DNA from: Actinomycetota bacterium
GTDB taxonomy: Bacteria > Actinomycetota > Actinomycetes > Streptosporangiales > Streptosporangiaceae
Direction of reading: 5' to 3'
NCBI GenBank assembly: GCA_027314515.1
Contig: DAHVAR010000051.1
Span: 1-43,356, forward strand
DNA length: 43,356 nt
The notes below the pieces were generated by a model. It was not told the DNA's origin. It saw only the letters and a program-made list of their open reading frames with translations, and ran no database searches. Positions 24,914 through 33,434 of this stretch are shown here, piece after piece; the stretch's first letter is position 1; each line of letters starts with the position of its first letter. A program made the position numbers and the translations under genes.

Positions 24914-26020
24914 TCAACGGTCGGAGGGGAAGTGGATCGGCTTCTTCAGGTGCCGCAGTTGCCTCGGCGTGATCAATCCGTCTCGTTCGAGCCTTCCGAC
25001 AACGATGCCCGGGGCGACCGCTTGTCGCTGGGCGAAGCTGCGAACTGCGGTGGCGCTGAAGTCCGAAGCCTGAACGAACGCCTCGTAGTCTTCGGGCGGC
25101 AAGAGAAGGTCGCGAGCGAATCGATCGGCGGCCTCTTCATCGGCGCTGCGCGTCTGACTTGGGTCGGGCTCGGCAGCGTCGAGGAAATCCTGGCGGCGGG
25201 ACGCCGACAACAGATGTCCTGCCTCGTGAAAGAACGTGAACCAGAACTGATCGTCGGATTTGTGGCGGAGGCTCAGCTGGATGACAGCCTTGTTGCCAAG
25301 CCACCGAGCAGCACCGCTGAGATGCGTGCCGGTCAGTTCTGGCACGAGGACAATCACTACACCGGCGTTGGCGCACATGGCCCTTACGCGGTTGAAGATC
25401 TGCAAGAACGGCTCACGGCGGGTGAGGGGCCGGATCTCACGGAGCACCTCTCGGAAACGCCGGGCATCGAATGCAGGCGGATCCGCTTCGGCTGCTTCTC
25501 GCTCGCCCCACCTGAGCCATGCGGCAACCGCTTTGGGCGACGCCAGAAACGTGGGCGAGGAGCGGAATGATGCTGCGGACCCTAGCCATTGCCGGTCGAA
25601 TGCCACCGGACTGCTGACGCCGAGATAGGACAAGAGGTTCGCGAGGGTTTCCGCCTTCGATGAGCCTCGGTGAAGCTGGTCGTGCCTGACGAGGTCCGCA
25701 ATGGGGAAGCCGTCGATCCACGTGGCATTGGCCTCAAGGTCGCGCCGCGCTTCATGCTGGGCGAGGCTGTCCCGGTAGGAGGCTTCCGCTCCTGTCCAGA
25801 AGCGTGCCGAGATGCCGAGCGTTCGCTCAAGCTGGATGGCTGTCTCCGAGGTGATTGCGGCCTTGCCGTTGATGATCTCGTTGATCGTCTTGAGCGGGCG
25901 TGCCATGCGGCGCGCCAACTCCGACTGGGTCATGCCGCGGTCTTGCAACGCCTCAAGGAGGATCTCGCCAGGTGGGACGGCCCAGTCGGGTGCCCACGCC
26001 GGGCGCGGGTCAGCTGCCAT
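24914..26020 (-). CDS. higA: HigA-type antitoxin with ImmA/IrrE peptidase domain
   Basis: This 368-residue protein begins with a HigA XRE helix-turn-helix: PGEILLEALQDRGMTQSELA, then RRMARPLKTINEIINGKAAIT. The second half is an ImmA/IrrE zinc peptidase: FWFTFFHEAGHLL carries HExxH (about residues 265-269), and DEEAADRFARDLLLP supplies the third ligand. HigA antitoxins are usually ~100 residues; this long form adds a protease that could cleave a partner. GGAGGTGG nine bases before the ATG (26020) sets the start. It overlaps the toxin by 11 bases. Autoregulation through the palindrome at 26368 is likely. Confidence 0.88.
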   Translation of the reverse strand: MAADPRPAWAPDWAVPPGEILLEALQDRGMTQSELARRMARPLKTINEIINGKAAITSETAIQLERTLGISARFWTGAEASYRDSLAQHEARRDLEANATWIDGFPIADLVRHDQLHRGSSKAETLANLLSYLGVSSPVAFDRQWLGSAASFRSSPTFLASPKAVAAWLRWGEREAAEADPPAFDARRFREVLREIRPLTRREPFLQIFNRVRAMCANAGVVIVLVPELTGTHLSGAARWLGNKAVIQLSLRHKSDDQFWFTFFHEAGHLLSASRRQDFLDAAEPDPSQTRSADEEAADRFARDLLLPPEDYEAFVQASDFSATAVRSFAQRQAVAPGIVVGRLERDGLITPRQLRHLKKPIHFPSDR

Positions 26021-26366
26021 GGTAGTCAACCACCTCCTTGATCTCGATCTTGGTCACGAGGGTCCTATCGATGGAGCCGTCCAGCGTCGTGGGCAGGGGG
26101 TTGTGGGCAGGCTGAAAAATCAGCCGGTACGAACTCCAGAGGCTGAGCGCGAACTCGCCTGCTCGGTCTTCGCGAAGCGGGTGGCAGTTGCCCGGCACGC
26201 CCGTCATATCGGCGAGGGTTGGCGCGCCCAGGAGGGCCGCCAGGCGCCGCCGGAGGATCTTCCAGTTGTCAGCTCCCCAATGCTTCTGGCCCTGGCGGTC
26301 GTCCGTGCAGACCTTCTCCAGCTTCCGGCTGGACCACGAGATCTCGATGACCGCTCTCCTTGACAC
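26010..26366 (-). CDS. higB: HigB-type toxin (RelE/ParE fold)
   Basis: The C-terminal ~105 residues read as a HigB toxin: IEISWSSRKLEKVCTDDRQG, ADNWKILRRRLAALL and GNCHPLREDRAGEFALSLW, ending KIEIKEVVDYHGS. It would be a ribosome-dependent mRNA endonuclease, neutralised by the following HigA. No ATG is available: GTG codons are at 26372 and 26366, but AAGGAGAGC sits after them, so GTC or ATC at 26351/26348 may be the true start. I use 26366. The stop overlaps the antitoxin start, as in higBA operons. Confidence 0.8.
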   Translation of the reverse strand: MSRRAVIEISWSSRKLEKVCTDDRQGQKHWGADNWKILRRRLAALLGAPTLADMTGVPGNCHPLREDRAGEFALSLWSSYRLIFQPAHNPLPTTLDGSIDRTLVTKIEIKEVVDYHGS

Positions 26367-26367
26367 T

Positions 26368-26384
26368 TTCACCCTTAGGGTTAA
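26368..26384. promoter_or_regulatory. Palindromic operator shared by higBA and beta gene
   Basis: TT-C-ACCCT-T-AGGGT-T-AA is a 17-base dyad in the 42-base gap between the divergent higB and beta-family genes. AT-rich sequence (TTAAAGTTACTGTAG) follows it. An XRE protein such as HigA is the natural reader, and it would control both directions. Confidence 0.65.
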
Positions 26385-26408
26385 AGTTACTGTAGCAGAG
26401 GAGGTGAG

Positions 26409-27554
26409 ATGGAGAAAGCAGTGCAACCCACGCTGACCCGCCCGGAGTGGTTCCAGCCCGTGCCAGGCGGGCCTGGCCACTACGTGCCGGCTCTCCAGAG
26501 CCTCACCGGGGAGCTAGCCGCCCTGTCACACGCATCTGACCAGACCTGGGCGCACCTGACGCCGCTGATTCAGCTTCGCGGTCCCAAGACCCCAAGACGC
26601 ACCGCATTCCGGCAGGAGGTGGTCAAGAACTGGGTCCGGAAAGTCGCCGAGGCCGTGGGCCAGAGGCCGTTCTTTCTCGACACCCTGCGCCTGGCGACGG
26701 CGCACGCGACGGCGACAAACGACGGCGAGTGCCCGCTGCTGTCGGTGATCTACGCTGCCGCCCGGAGGCGCCAGCTGGCGTTCGTCCCTGTCCTGAAGCT
26801 CAACGGCCCGTCCACCGGGGTCGGACTGATCCGGGACGCGGCGCTCGCCGACGGGCGCGGCGTTGCCCTGCGATACCGGCTGCTGAGTCTCGCGTTGCCG
26901 GGCGGACGGACTCCCGAAGCGGTGATTAAGGAGAAACTGGCGGCGGTCGAGGTGGACTTCGCAGGGTCCGACCTGCTCGTTGACCTCGGCTTCCTGTCCG
27001 AAGATGCAGAGGTGCACGCGGAGGACATAGCGCAGTCGGTGGACGAGCTGGTGGCGGTCGGGGAGTGGCGCAGCGTTGTGCTGCTGGGCACGTCGATGCC
27101 GTCTTCGCTGGGCGGAGGCGTGGTCCAGGAGGGAAGCATTGGTCGGCTGCCCCGGCGAGAATGGGATCTGTGGGCAGCGCTCAGGGGATCCGCGATGGTG
27201 CGCTTGCCGACCTTCGGCGACTACGCCATCCAGCACCCCGATCCGCCGCTGGAGGGAGACGAGAGCGGGCCAGGCCAGCGCGCCAACATCCGGTACACGA
27301 CAGACGAGGTAACTCTGATCCCCAGGGCGGTCGGCGCGGTGGTGCAAGAAGGCCGCGAGCAATACCGAGAACTCTGCTGCCAGATCGTTGAGCAGCCCGA
27401 GTACGCCGGGCCTGACTTCACCTGGGGCGACAGGCTTATCGCCGATTGCGCCTATGGCGTTGATGAGCCAGGGTGGCAGAGCCATTGGCGGGGCGCGGGT
27501 ACCTCACACCACCTGCGCCATGTCGTGGAAGAGCTGGGCCGGTCGATCACCTGA
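26409..27554 (+). CDS. Beta family protein (sce7725/T4 beta-like)
   Basis: This 381-residue protein matches the beta family as I know it: HYVPALQSLTGELAALS near the start, HLTPLIQLRGP, and the C-terminal block FGDYAIQHPDPPLEG, ANIRYTTDEV, FTWGDRLIADCA, GTSHHLRHVVEEL. The family includes bacteriophage T4 beta protein and sce7725-type bacterial proteins; the biochemical role is not established. GAGGAGG five bases before the ATG is strong. It diverges from higBA across one palindrome and converges on a sce7726-type nuclease, overlapping it by 8 bases. The sce7725/sce7726 pairing occurs elsewhere and suggests a defence-type pair. Confidence 0.8.
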   Translation: MEKAVQPTLTRPEWFQPVPGGPGHYVPALQSLTGELAALSHASDQTWAHLTPLIQLRGPKTPRRTAFRQEVVKNWVRKVAEAVGQRPFFLDTLRLATAHATATNDGECPLLSVIYAAARRRQLAFVPVLKLNGPSTGVGLIRDAALADGRGVALRYRLLSLALPGGRTPEAVIKEKLAAVEVDFAGSDLLVDLGFLSEDAEVHAEDIAQSVDELVAVGEWRSVVLLGTSMPSSLGGGVVQEGSIGRLPRREWDLWAALRGSAMVRLPTFGDYAIQHPDPPLEGDESGPGQRANIRYTTDEVTLIPRAVGAVVQEGREQYRELCCQIVEQPEYAGPDFTWGDRLIADCAYGVDEPGWQSHWRGAGTSHHLRHVVEELGRSIT

Positions 27555-28128
27555 CCGAGAATCGCTGAGATGGGATCCGGGCGCGGGCCGGATCGCGCTG
27601 GATCAGGGCTCCGCGGACGGCCACCTTGAGAGCCTCAAGATCGACCAGGGCAAGGAGCTGCTCCCACATCCGGAAACGCCCAGCCCCGGGCTCTGGCGGC
27701 GCGCCGAACGCGCACAGTGTGGCGTGCACCTCGTCCCTCCAGAGGAGCCGGATCAGGGTCTCCGCATCCACGCTGTGATTGATGCCCGCTTCGCGTATCC
27801 GCTCGAAACTCGGCATGGAGTCGCCTCGGATGACCGTGATCCCCCACCACGCAGGCAGGATATCCAAGGCGTCCTCGACATGGCGTTCCGCGAGTACGAC
27901 GTAGCAGCGATCGAACACGCGCGCGTACGCCGCGGCCTGACGCGGCAGCCGTTTGAGCGTGTCGCGCCCGGTCTTGATCTCGAAGCCGTCCATGCTGGCG
28001 CCAATCACGGCAACATCAGCGCGCTCGTTCGAGCGCGGCACCCAGAACTCGTACACAGCCTCAGCTCGCGGAACGGCGGCAAGAACTTCCTGACGCAGCG
28101 AGTCCCGGACAACTGCTTCCGTCAGCAC
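27547..28128 (-). CDS. sce7726 family protein, PD-(D/E)XK nuclease fold
   Basis: This 193-residue protein opens VLTEAVVRDSLRQEVL. The nuclease core is RADVAVIGASMDGFEIKTGRD, with the PD-(D/E)XK residues D38, E50 and K52, then YARVFDRCYVVLAERH. The layout fits sce7726-type proteins, which pair with sce7725/beta-family genes. A TTG 11 codons upstream is also possible; I chose the GTG because of the family's usual N-terminus and AGGAAG ahead. Its 3' end overlaps the convergent beta gene by 8 bases. Confidence 0.75.
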   Translation of the reverse strand: MLTEAVVRDSLRQEVLAAVPRAEAVYEFWVPRSNERADVAVIGASMDGFEIKTGRDTLKRLPRQAAAYARVFDRCYVVLAERHVEDALDILPAWWGITVIRGDSMPSFERIREAGINHSVDAETLIRLLWRDEVHATLCAFGAPPEPGAGRFRMWEQLLALVDLEALKVAVRGALIQRDPARARIPSQRFSVR

Positions 28129-28161
28129 CGGGAGGCCCCGCTTCCTGGAACGGCGCAACAA

Positions 28162-28839
28162 GATGAATCGACCATGGCCCAGCTCTCAGGCCAAGGCAAC
28201 GGACCTGGGTGCCAGCGCCGGAAGCAAAGGTGCGCAGCAGATGCGAACATGCGTTCGAGGCTAACGAGGGGGTCCGACAAATATCTGTCGTCGAGATGCG
28301 GGGCCGACTGGGCATGTAGCCGGATATGTCGCCAAATATGACCAACCTGACGGACCGGGAAGAAGAAGCGGATCCGCACGGGTCGCCATGCTACTGCCCT
28401 AGGGGGCTCAGGGGTCATCGGAAACGAGGCAGGTCTGGCGCGTCACCAGGCTTGGGGAGCACGCCATTTAGGTGAGACCGCGACGCGGAAGAGTTGCAAC
28501 CGGGCCGCACCCTGCGGAAGGAGCCCATACCACTCGCCGACGAGGCAACGTCGCGGAGCGCCCGGCACCTCACCAGCAACGGGATAATCGGGCCGTGAAG
28601 CTCTCCTCGGGCTCGACTGGACACGACCCGCGCAGTGGTGCCGGGGACGGCAGGCCGGGGCAGCAGGCCGGGGCAGCAGGCCGGGGCAGCCGGGCCGATT
28701 CCTGCGTGACCGCCGCCTGGCTGACCAGCGATCAGGAATTCTTGCCGGGTCCCTCGGGGCACAACGGGGAGGCTACCTGCCCGGGGCCGTCCTCATCGCG
28801 TGCGAGAACATGGAGCCGCATGTCACTGGCGGCTCTCGG
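28162..28839. other. Gap of 680 bases; triple 13-base repeat
   Basis: I see no convincing gene here. It contains three exact adjacent copies of a 13-base unit (GCAGGCCGGGGCA at 28650-28688) in GC-rich DNA, and the dyad at 28275. A GTG near 28595 opens a frame reading VKLSSGSTGHDPRSGAGD, but this becomes low-complexity, so I do not call it. Confidence 0.5.
28275..28290. promoter_or_regulatory. Dyad upstream of sce7726 gene
   Basis: CGACA-AATATC-TGTCG forms a dyad about 150 bases upstream of the nuclease start, in a locally AT-richer patch. Nearby GATATGTCGCCAAATATG partly repeats it. It may be an operator; no regulator is assigned. Confidence 0.35.
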
Positions 28840-29841
28840 TCACAGGTTCTTTTGCCCGCGGGCAACGAGACGCGGACCGACACTCTGCCGCCATCGCCAC
28901 TCGTAACCACGTGCGCGCCCGAACAGGCGAGCCGCGGCGCGTCCTGGGCCGAGGGTGGCATCCGCCTCGTTGAAAAACATCACCATCCGCGCTGACTCCC
29001 ACTCGCGGCCACGATCGCATGCGAACTCCTCAAGGTGCCGGCCGATTCCAAGTCGCCGAAACGCCGGCATAACGAATAGCTCCCGAATCTCGCTTGTCGG
29101 AGAGCCTTCCGGAGCGTGATAGACGAACGCCCAACCCATCGTCAATCCGTAGCCGTTGGCGATCTGGATGCATTCGACAGGACAGCCCAGTGACGGCGAG
29201 AATGTCTCGAACAGGCGAACGCGCCAATTGCCCTCAGTTCGGCGCGGGAGCGGCTGCCGCCACACTGGGTTGCGGATCATCCACAGATCACGGAACTCTC
29301 GGCTCGCCGCGGGCAATGCCAGTAGCCGTTCTCGCTTGCCGAGCGTGGGGCCCCACTTTGCCGGCCTCTGAGCCCACGCCTCGTGCAGATATCTGCGGAG
29401 GTAGTCCATCGACACAGACCCGTGACCCGCTCGGCCCCACGCGATGCCCCAGCTATTCACGAACCGAACGACCTCGCCAGACTGTTCGTAACCGGTCACC
29501 AAGACGCTGTGCATGCCCAGTGACTGTTCGCCTGCAACGGGGAAGGTGATCACACCCCCGGGCGCCGTGTGCGCCGACTTGAATACCTCGAACACGATGA
29601 GGAGCTGGTCAACGGCGTAGTCGGGGACGTACGCCGCGGTCAGGCTTGCGCGGCTCAGTAGTTGACGCTTGAACTCCTCGACGTCAGGCAACGACTCGTA
29701 CAACTGCTGCCCGAGCAGTTCGGGATGCAAGAACGTGTACATCCTCGCCCCTGCGAGCTGCGTGCTTCCGTTGACGCCCGGCATGCCGTCGATCGCCTTC
29801 TGCAACCAGAAGGTTGCTGGGGGAGCAACGGCGGACCGCAT
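28840..29841 (-). CDS. Papain-fold protein fused to GNAT acetyltransferase domain
   Basis: Two domains are visible. The first has papain-type His and Asn (GMHSVLVTGY, then VRFVNSWGIAWG, the C1 H...NSWG pattern). The C-terminal one is a GNAT acetyltransferase with IRELFVMPAFRRLGIGRHL (RxxGxG acetyl-CoA loop) and MVMFFNEADA. The catalytic Cys expected about 130 residues before the His is not obvious: the frame remains open upstream to 30294, but its first part is antisense of a repeat and then Cys-rich text (GCSYCGG, CLCDDC). So the N-terminus is uncertain and may be truncated or frameshifted. I use the ATG at 29841; 29784 is another choice. Confidence 0.6.
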   Translation of the reverse strand: MRSAVAPPATFWLQKAIDGMPGVNGSTQLAGARMYTFLHPELLGQQLYESLPDVEEFKRQLLSRASLTAAYVPDYAVDQLLIVFEVFKSAHTAPGGVITFPVAGEQSLGMHSVLVTGYEQSGEVVRFVNSWGIAWGRAGHGSVSMDYLRRYLHEAWAQRPAKWGPTLGKRERLLALPAASREFRDLWMIRNPVWRQPLPRRTEGNWRVRLFETFSPSLGCPVECIQIANGYGLTMGWAFVYHAPEGSPTSEIRELFVMPAFRRLGIGRHLEEFACDRGREWESARMVMFFNEADATLGPGRAAARLFGRARGYEWRWRQSVGPRLVARGQKNL

Positions 29842-30206
29842 CGCCAGGCGTTGAGCGCGGCGTCCGCCAGTCCTCGCCAAACAGGTAGAACTGCAAGCTG
29901 CAGCACGCGAATGCATGTGGAGGTCGAAACCGAGACGCGCCTTCCAGAGCAACCACTTTGGCCAGCAGTCATCACACAAGCATTTCCACGTTGGGTCCGA
30001 CGATTCGGACCTGGTCCTGGTGACGAAAAGTCGGCCTGCCCACTCAGTAAACGTGAAAGCTCGCAATCCGGACGTTCCGCCGCAGTAGCTGCACCCCAAC
30101 GACGGCACAGCAGGCACACACCCAGTAAAGCAGAGCGCAGACGATGAGATCGTTGACCCGATCCACGATGATCTGCAGGGACGCGGGGAGCTGCCCGGAG
30201 GCCAGT
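29842..30206 (-). other. Cys-rich coding remnant upstream of peptidase-GNAT gene
   Basis: In the same minus frame the text LGCSYCGGTSGLRAFTFTEW, then WKCLCDDCWPKWLLWKARLG, looks like a zinc-ribbon domain. Around 29915 a second frame (ACCSLQFYLFGEDWRTP) also reads like protein. A frameshift could join these, or this is a separate decayed gene. No start codon with a ribosome site is seen. Confidence 0.35.
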
Positions 30207-30339
30207 CCCGCTCGCCGAGCAGGTCACCCGGCAGGCTCGCCTCACTGCGTGACTGATCCGAGCACGCCATAATCGAGATATGCCAGCACTGCACCCATCC
30301 GTCGGCGGCCCGATCGACCGGCGCGACGCCAGCGTGCCC
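30207..30339. repeat. Long repeat copy B; truncated 5' end of 20244-type gene
   Basis: This matches 20167-20303 on the same strand. Its ATG at 30281 gives MPALHPSVGGPIDRRDAS, but identity to copy A ends around 30340 and the frame continues for only ~30 unrelated codons. It is a gene start and promoter copied or left behind by recombination. Confidence 0.7.
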
Positions 30340-30425
30340 GCGCGCGGAACAGCAAAATGGCGCGGAGACGGACAGGCGGTAGTCGCGAGCGCTCAGCTAC
30401 GATTCCAGCCGAGGCGGCGGAGTTC

Positions 30426-31226
30426 CTAGCTAGTGATGAGCCTTTCTTCCTCGGCGCGCAGCGCCGCTAGGGACAGCTGACTTACCCAATGCCGCACCAG
30501 GCGCCCGGCCCGGAGTTGTTCGGCGATGAGGATGTTGACGCGCTGGCGAGTCGCTCCGGCATGCCGTGGCCGTCCGTAACGCTGGCCGCCACGCGCGCCG
30601 CCGTCTGGCAGCCGACCTTTGGTGACCATCCACAGGTGTTCGGCGAGGCCGACGTAGGCCACTCGCAGCTGCCGATGGTCTTCCACGGTGAACGCGTACA
30701 CGCCCGGGGCGTCGGGGACCTCGCCGATTGTCGTCCACTCGCATCCCCAGCCGGACGATAGGAGCAGGTTCAGGTTGGTCACCCGCAGTTCCAGGGGCTG
30801 GAAGCCGAGCTGGGCGAGTTCAGTTGCCAAGATGGGATGCCCTGGCCAGGCCGCTTCCCGGCTGGGCGGGCTGTTGCTGGTGTTGGAGTCTTCGCGGCGC
30901 ATGTCTTGAGCGGGCACGGCTGTCAGGGCCGACTTCAGCGGTTCTTGCGCGGGGACTGCGCGGCCGGGGCCATTGACCACGCGGGCGTCGGTCAAGATGG
31001 CGTACAGGTAGGACGGACCTTGCAGATCCTGCAGCTGACCTGGGCCGCGGAGGGGCGCACGGTCGAAGGCTCGGGCAAAGTGAGACCGAGGCAGCAGGCG
31101 GTTCGTGGTGCTCGGCATCAGGCTGTTCGCCAAGATCGTGTATCGGAATGGCCGTCCGGTCTTCTGCCTGAACTCTTCTCCCGCCAATGTCACTATGCGC
31201 TGCCACACCACGTCGAAGCTGGTCAT
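30426..31226 (-). CDS. GIY-YIG nuclease-like protein with novel N-terminal domain
   Basis: This 266-residue protein starts MTSFDVVWQRIVTLAGEEF after AGGGGTGAGC. Residues 1-80 hold a compact unit (GRPFRYTILANSL, NRLLPRSHFARAF, LQGPSYLYAILTDARV) I cannot assign; a polar linker with no clear structure follows. The C-terminal ~90 residues resemble a GIY-YIG domain: GVY (175-177), YVG (191-193), a basic stretch GRPRHAGATRQRVN, and a final EEERLI where the catalytic Glu would lie. A GIY-YIG endonuclease with a sequence-specific or target-binding N-terminal domain is a reasonable guess, possibly a restriction enzyme. Support is motif-level only. Confidence 0.6.
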   Translation of the reverse strand: MTSFDVVWQRIVTLAGEEFRQKTGRPFRYTILANSLMPSTTNRLLPRSHFARAFDRAPLRGPGQLQDLQGPSYLYAILTDARVVNGPGRAVPAQEPLKSALTAVPAQDMRREDSNTSNSPPSREAAWPGHPILATELAQLGFQPLELRVTNLNLLLSSGWGCEWTTIGEVPDAPGVYAFTVEDHRQLRVAYVGLAEHLWMVTKGRLPDGGARGGQRYGRPRHAGATRQRVNILIAEQLRAGRLVRHWVSQLSLAALRAEEERLITS

Positions 31227-31543
31227 GCTCACCCCTGAATAAGAGCTGGTCCGATCTCCCACGACCACCATCGGGGTAAACATCTAGGAAGCGCTAGTGC
31301 TGAGAATGCGTAAGCTCGTAGTGCAGGTAGGAACCCTAGTAACTCGCTTCGGAATTACCAGCTGCCCTACGCTCGGACACTCAATGGCGGCGCCGTCGGG
31401 GATGTGGCGCAGCTGGTCGCTGCGGTCCCGCGCACCGTCCGCAAGCGGACGGAGCCCTCGACGCCGACCGGAGTGTGGAGCGACCAGGGCATGACGACTA
31501 TCAGTTCGGAGCAGCGATCCGCTGGCTGCGGGAGAATACGGCC

Positions 31544-33216
31544 ATGCCTCCGCGCTGCTATCCGCCCGAGCCTGAGTTCGGTCCTGGCCGGACGGCCGAG
31601 CGGCGGATGTGGGAGCTGTTGCGTGAGCAGCTTCCCGACGAGGCGGCGCTGCTGTATTCGGTGGCGATGATCGAGGGTTCGGCTGAGTACGAGGCCGACC
31701 TTGTGGTCGCGTGGCCCCGCGTGGGCGTCGCGGTAGTGGAGGTCAAGGGCGGGCAGGTCAGCCGCCGCCAGGGCCAGTGGTACCAGTCTTCTGCCGGGCA
31801 GACCCGGCCGATCCGGGACCCGGTGGTGCAGGCTCAGGACTGCAAGCAGGTGCTGCACCGGCTCCTGGTCCAGCGCGGCAGCGAAGCGGCTGCGGCGCGC
31901 TCGGCTCACCTTGTCGCGTTCCCGTTTACAGACATCTGCGCCGGCTGGTCGTACGCCGGCTGCACCCGCGACATGATCGTGGCCAGGAACGATCTGGGGT
32001 CCGCGGCCAGCCGGGTCCGCGGCGTGATCGACCGGCTGGGGGCCGGCTACGCCCCGCTCGGGGAAGGGGGCTGGAGTCGCTGCTGGAGGTGCTGGAGGGC
32101 AAGCTGCCCGGGCAGACGTCGCTGCTGTCGTGGGCGGAGGAGAACGAGGCATATGTTGACCAGCTCACCCGCGACCAGGCCAAGGTGGCCAGGATGCTGC
32201 GAGCGCAGCGGCGGCTTAAGGTCATCGGCGGCGCGGATACCGGCACGACCTGGCTGGCGCTGGAACAGGCCCGGCGCCTGGCGGCCGCGGGCGAGCGGGT
32301 CGCCCTGGTGTGCTACTCCCGCGGCCTGGCCCGGTACCTGCAGCGGATGACTAGCCAGTGGCTGCCCAGGCACCGGCCAGCGTACGTCGGCCTGTTCCAC
32401 GCCCTGCCGCTGCAATGGGGTGCCGACCCGCCGCCGACGGAGGATTCTGTGGAGGGCAGCAGCTACTACGAGGAGCGGCTGCCCGCGCAGATGGGCGAGC
32501 TGGCCGCGAGCCTGGCCGAGGAGGAGAAGTTCGACGCGATCGTCGTCGATGAGGCGCAGGACTTCGGCGACGCCTGGTGGCCGCCCACCCTGGCGTGCCT
32601 GCGCGACCAGGAGACCGGCGGGCTGTATGTGTTCCTGGATGAGGCGCAGCGGGTGTTCGAACGGCACGGTGAGGTGCCGATCCCGCTGTCAACGATCGTG
32701 CTGGATGAGAACATCCGCAACACCAAGCAGATCGCCGAGGTGTTCGGGTCACTTGGCGCCGGGCAGGCCAGGTACCGCGGCATGGACGGCCCGCCCGTGC
32801 GGTTCGCGCAGTGCTCGGAAGGACAGGCGGTTCACGAGGCTGACTCCCAGGTCGACAGCCTCCTCGGCGAGGGCTGGCAGCCGGGACAGATCGCCCTGCT
32901 GGTCACAGGAAAGCGGCACCCCCTGCAGGTGGAAACGCTCGACTACCACGGCTGGGACGGCTACTGGGATGAGTTCTTCGCCAGCCAGGAGGTGTTCTAC
33001 GGCCACGTCCTTGGCTTCAAGGGACTCGAGCGGCCAGTTGTCGTCCTTGCCGTCAACGGGCTGCGCGACGAGAGCCACGGCCGCGAGTACCTCTACGTGG
33101 GCCTGTCCCGCGCGCGGGCGCGTCTCGTCGTATGCGGCGACCTCGACCAGATTGCCGCTGCCGGCGGGGAAGGCCTGCGCCGGCGGCTCAGGGCTTCCGT
33201 TGGGCGGTCGGCTTAG
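31544..33216 (+). pseudogene. NERD-domain/UvrD-like helicase, frameshifted
   Basis: The first ~175 codons (from ATG 31544 after GGAGA) encode a NERD nuclease domain (GSAEYEADLVVAWPRVGVAV, VEVKGGQVSRRQGQW). Near 32065 (a GAAGGGGG run) the frame breaks, and the other frame continues with LESLLEVLEGKLPGQTSLL and superfamily 1 helicase motifs: VVDEAQDFGDAWW (Walker B), LDENIRNT, GLERPVVVLAVN and YVGLSRARARLVV. Walker A reads GGADTGTT instead of GxAGTGKT, so the ATP-binding Lys is replaced by Thr. A frame break plus a lost key residue suggest decay. Such proteins occur in defence islands. Confidence 0.7.
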
Positions 33217-33339
33217 CGGTGTGCCAGGACAGGCCGGCCGGCAGCGGTAGTGATGCACCGCCCGGGCTTGCCAGCTACGGCGGAACCAGATTCAGTTCGC
33301 GGATAGTCGGCCTTCCGGTCGAGGAGACAGAACGGATCA

Positions 33340-33434
33340 TGCTGCAGCACCGCGAGCACGAAGACTGGAGGCGAGCAGGTCTCACGCAGGAGGACTTGCG
33401 AGCGTTGCGCGAGCACAGCGACGCCGAATTCTGA
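33340..33434 (+). CDS. 31-residue ORF (uncertain)
   Basis: The frame reads MLQHREHEDWRRAGLTQEDL, then RALREHSDAEF. It is helical and charged and could be a small antitoxin-like or regulatory peptide, but no good ribosome site precedes it (GAGGAG lies 13 bases away). The frame continues upstream without a start. The rest of 33217-33658 has no supported gene. Confidence 0.25.

Noticed and set aside
28650-28688. CRISPR array from three 13-base repeats
   Set aside because: The copies are directly adjacent with no spacers and no cas genes are near; it is a simple tandem repeat.
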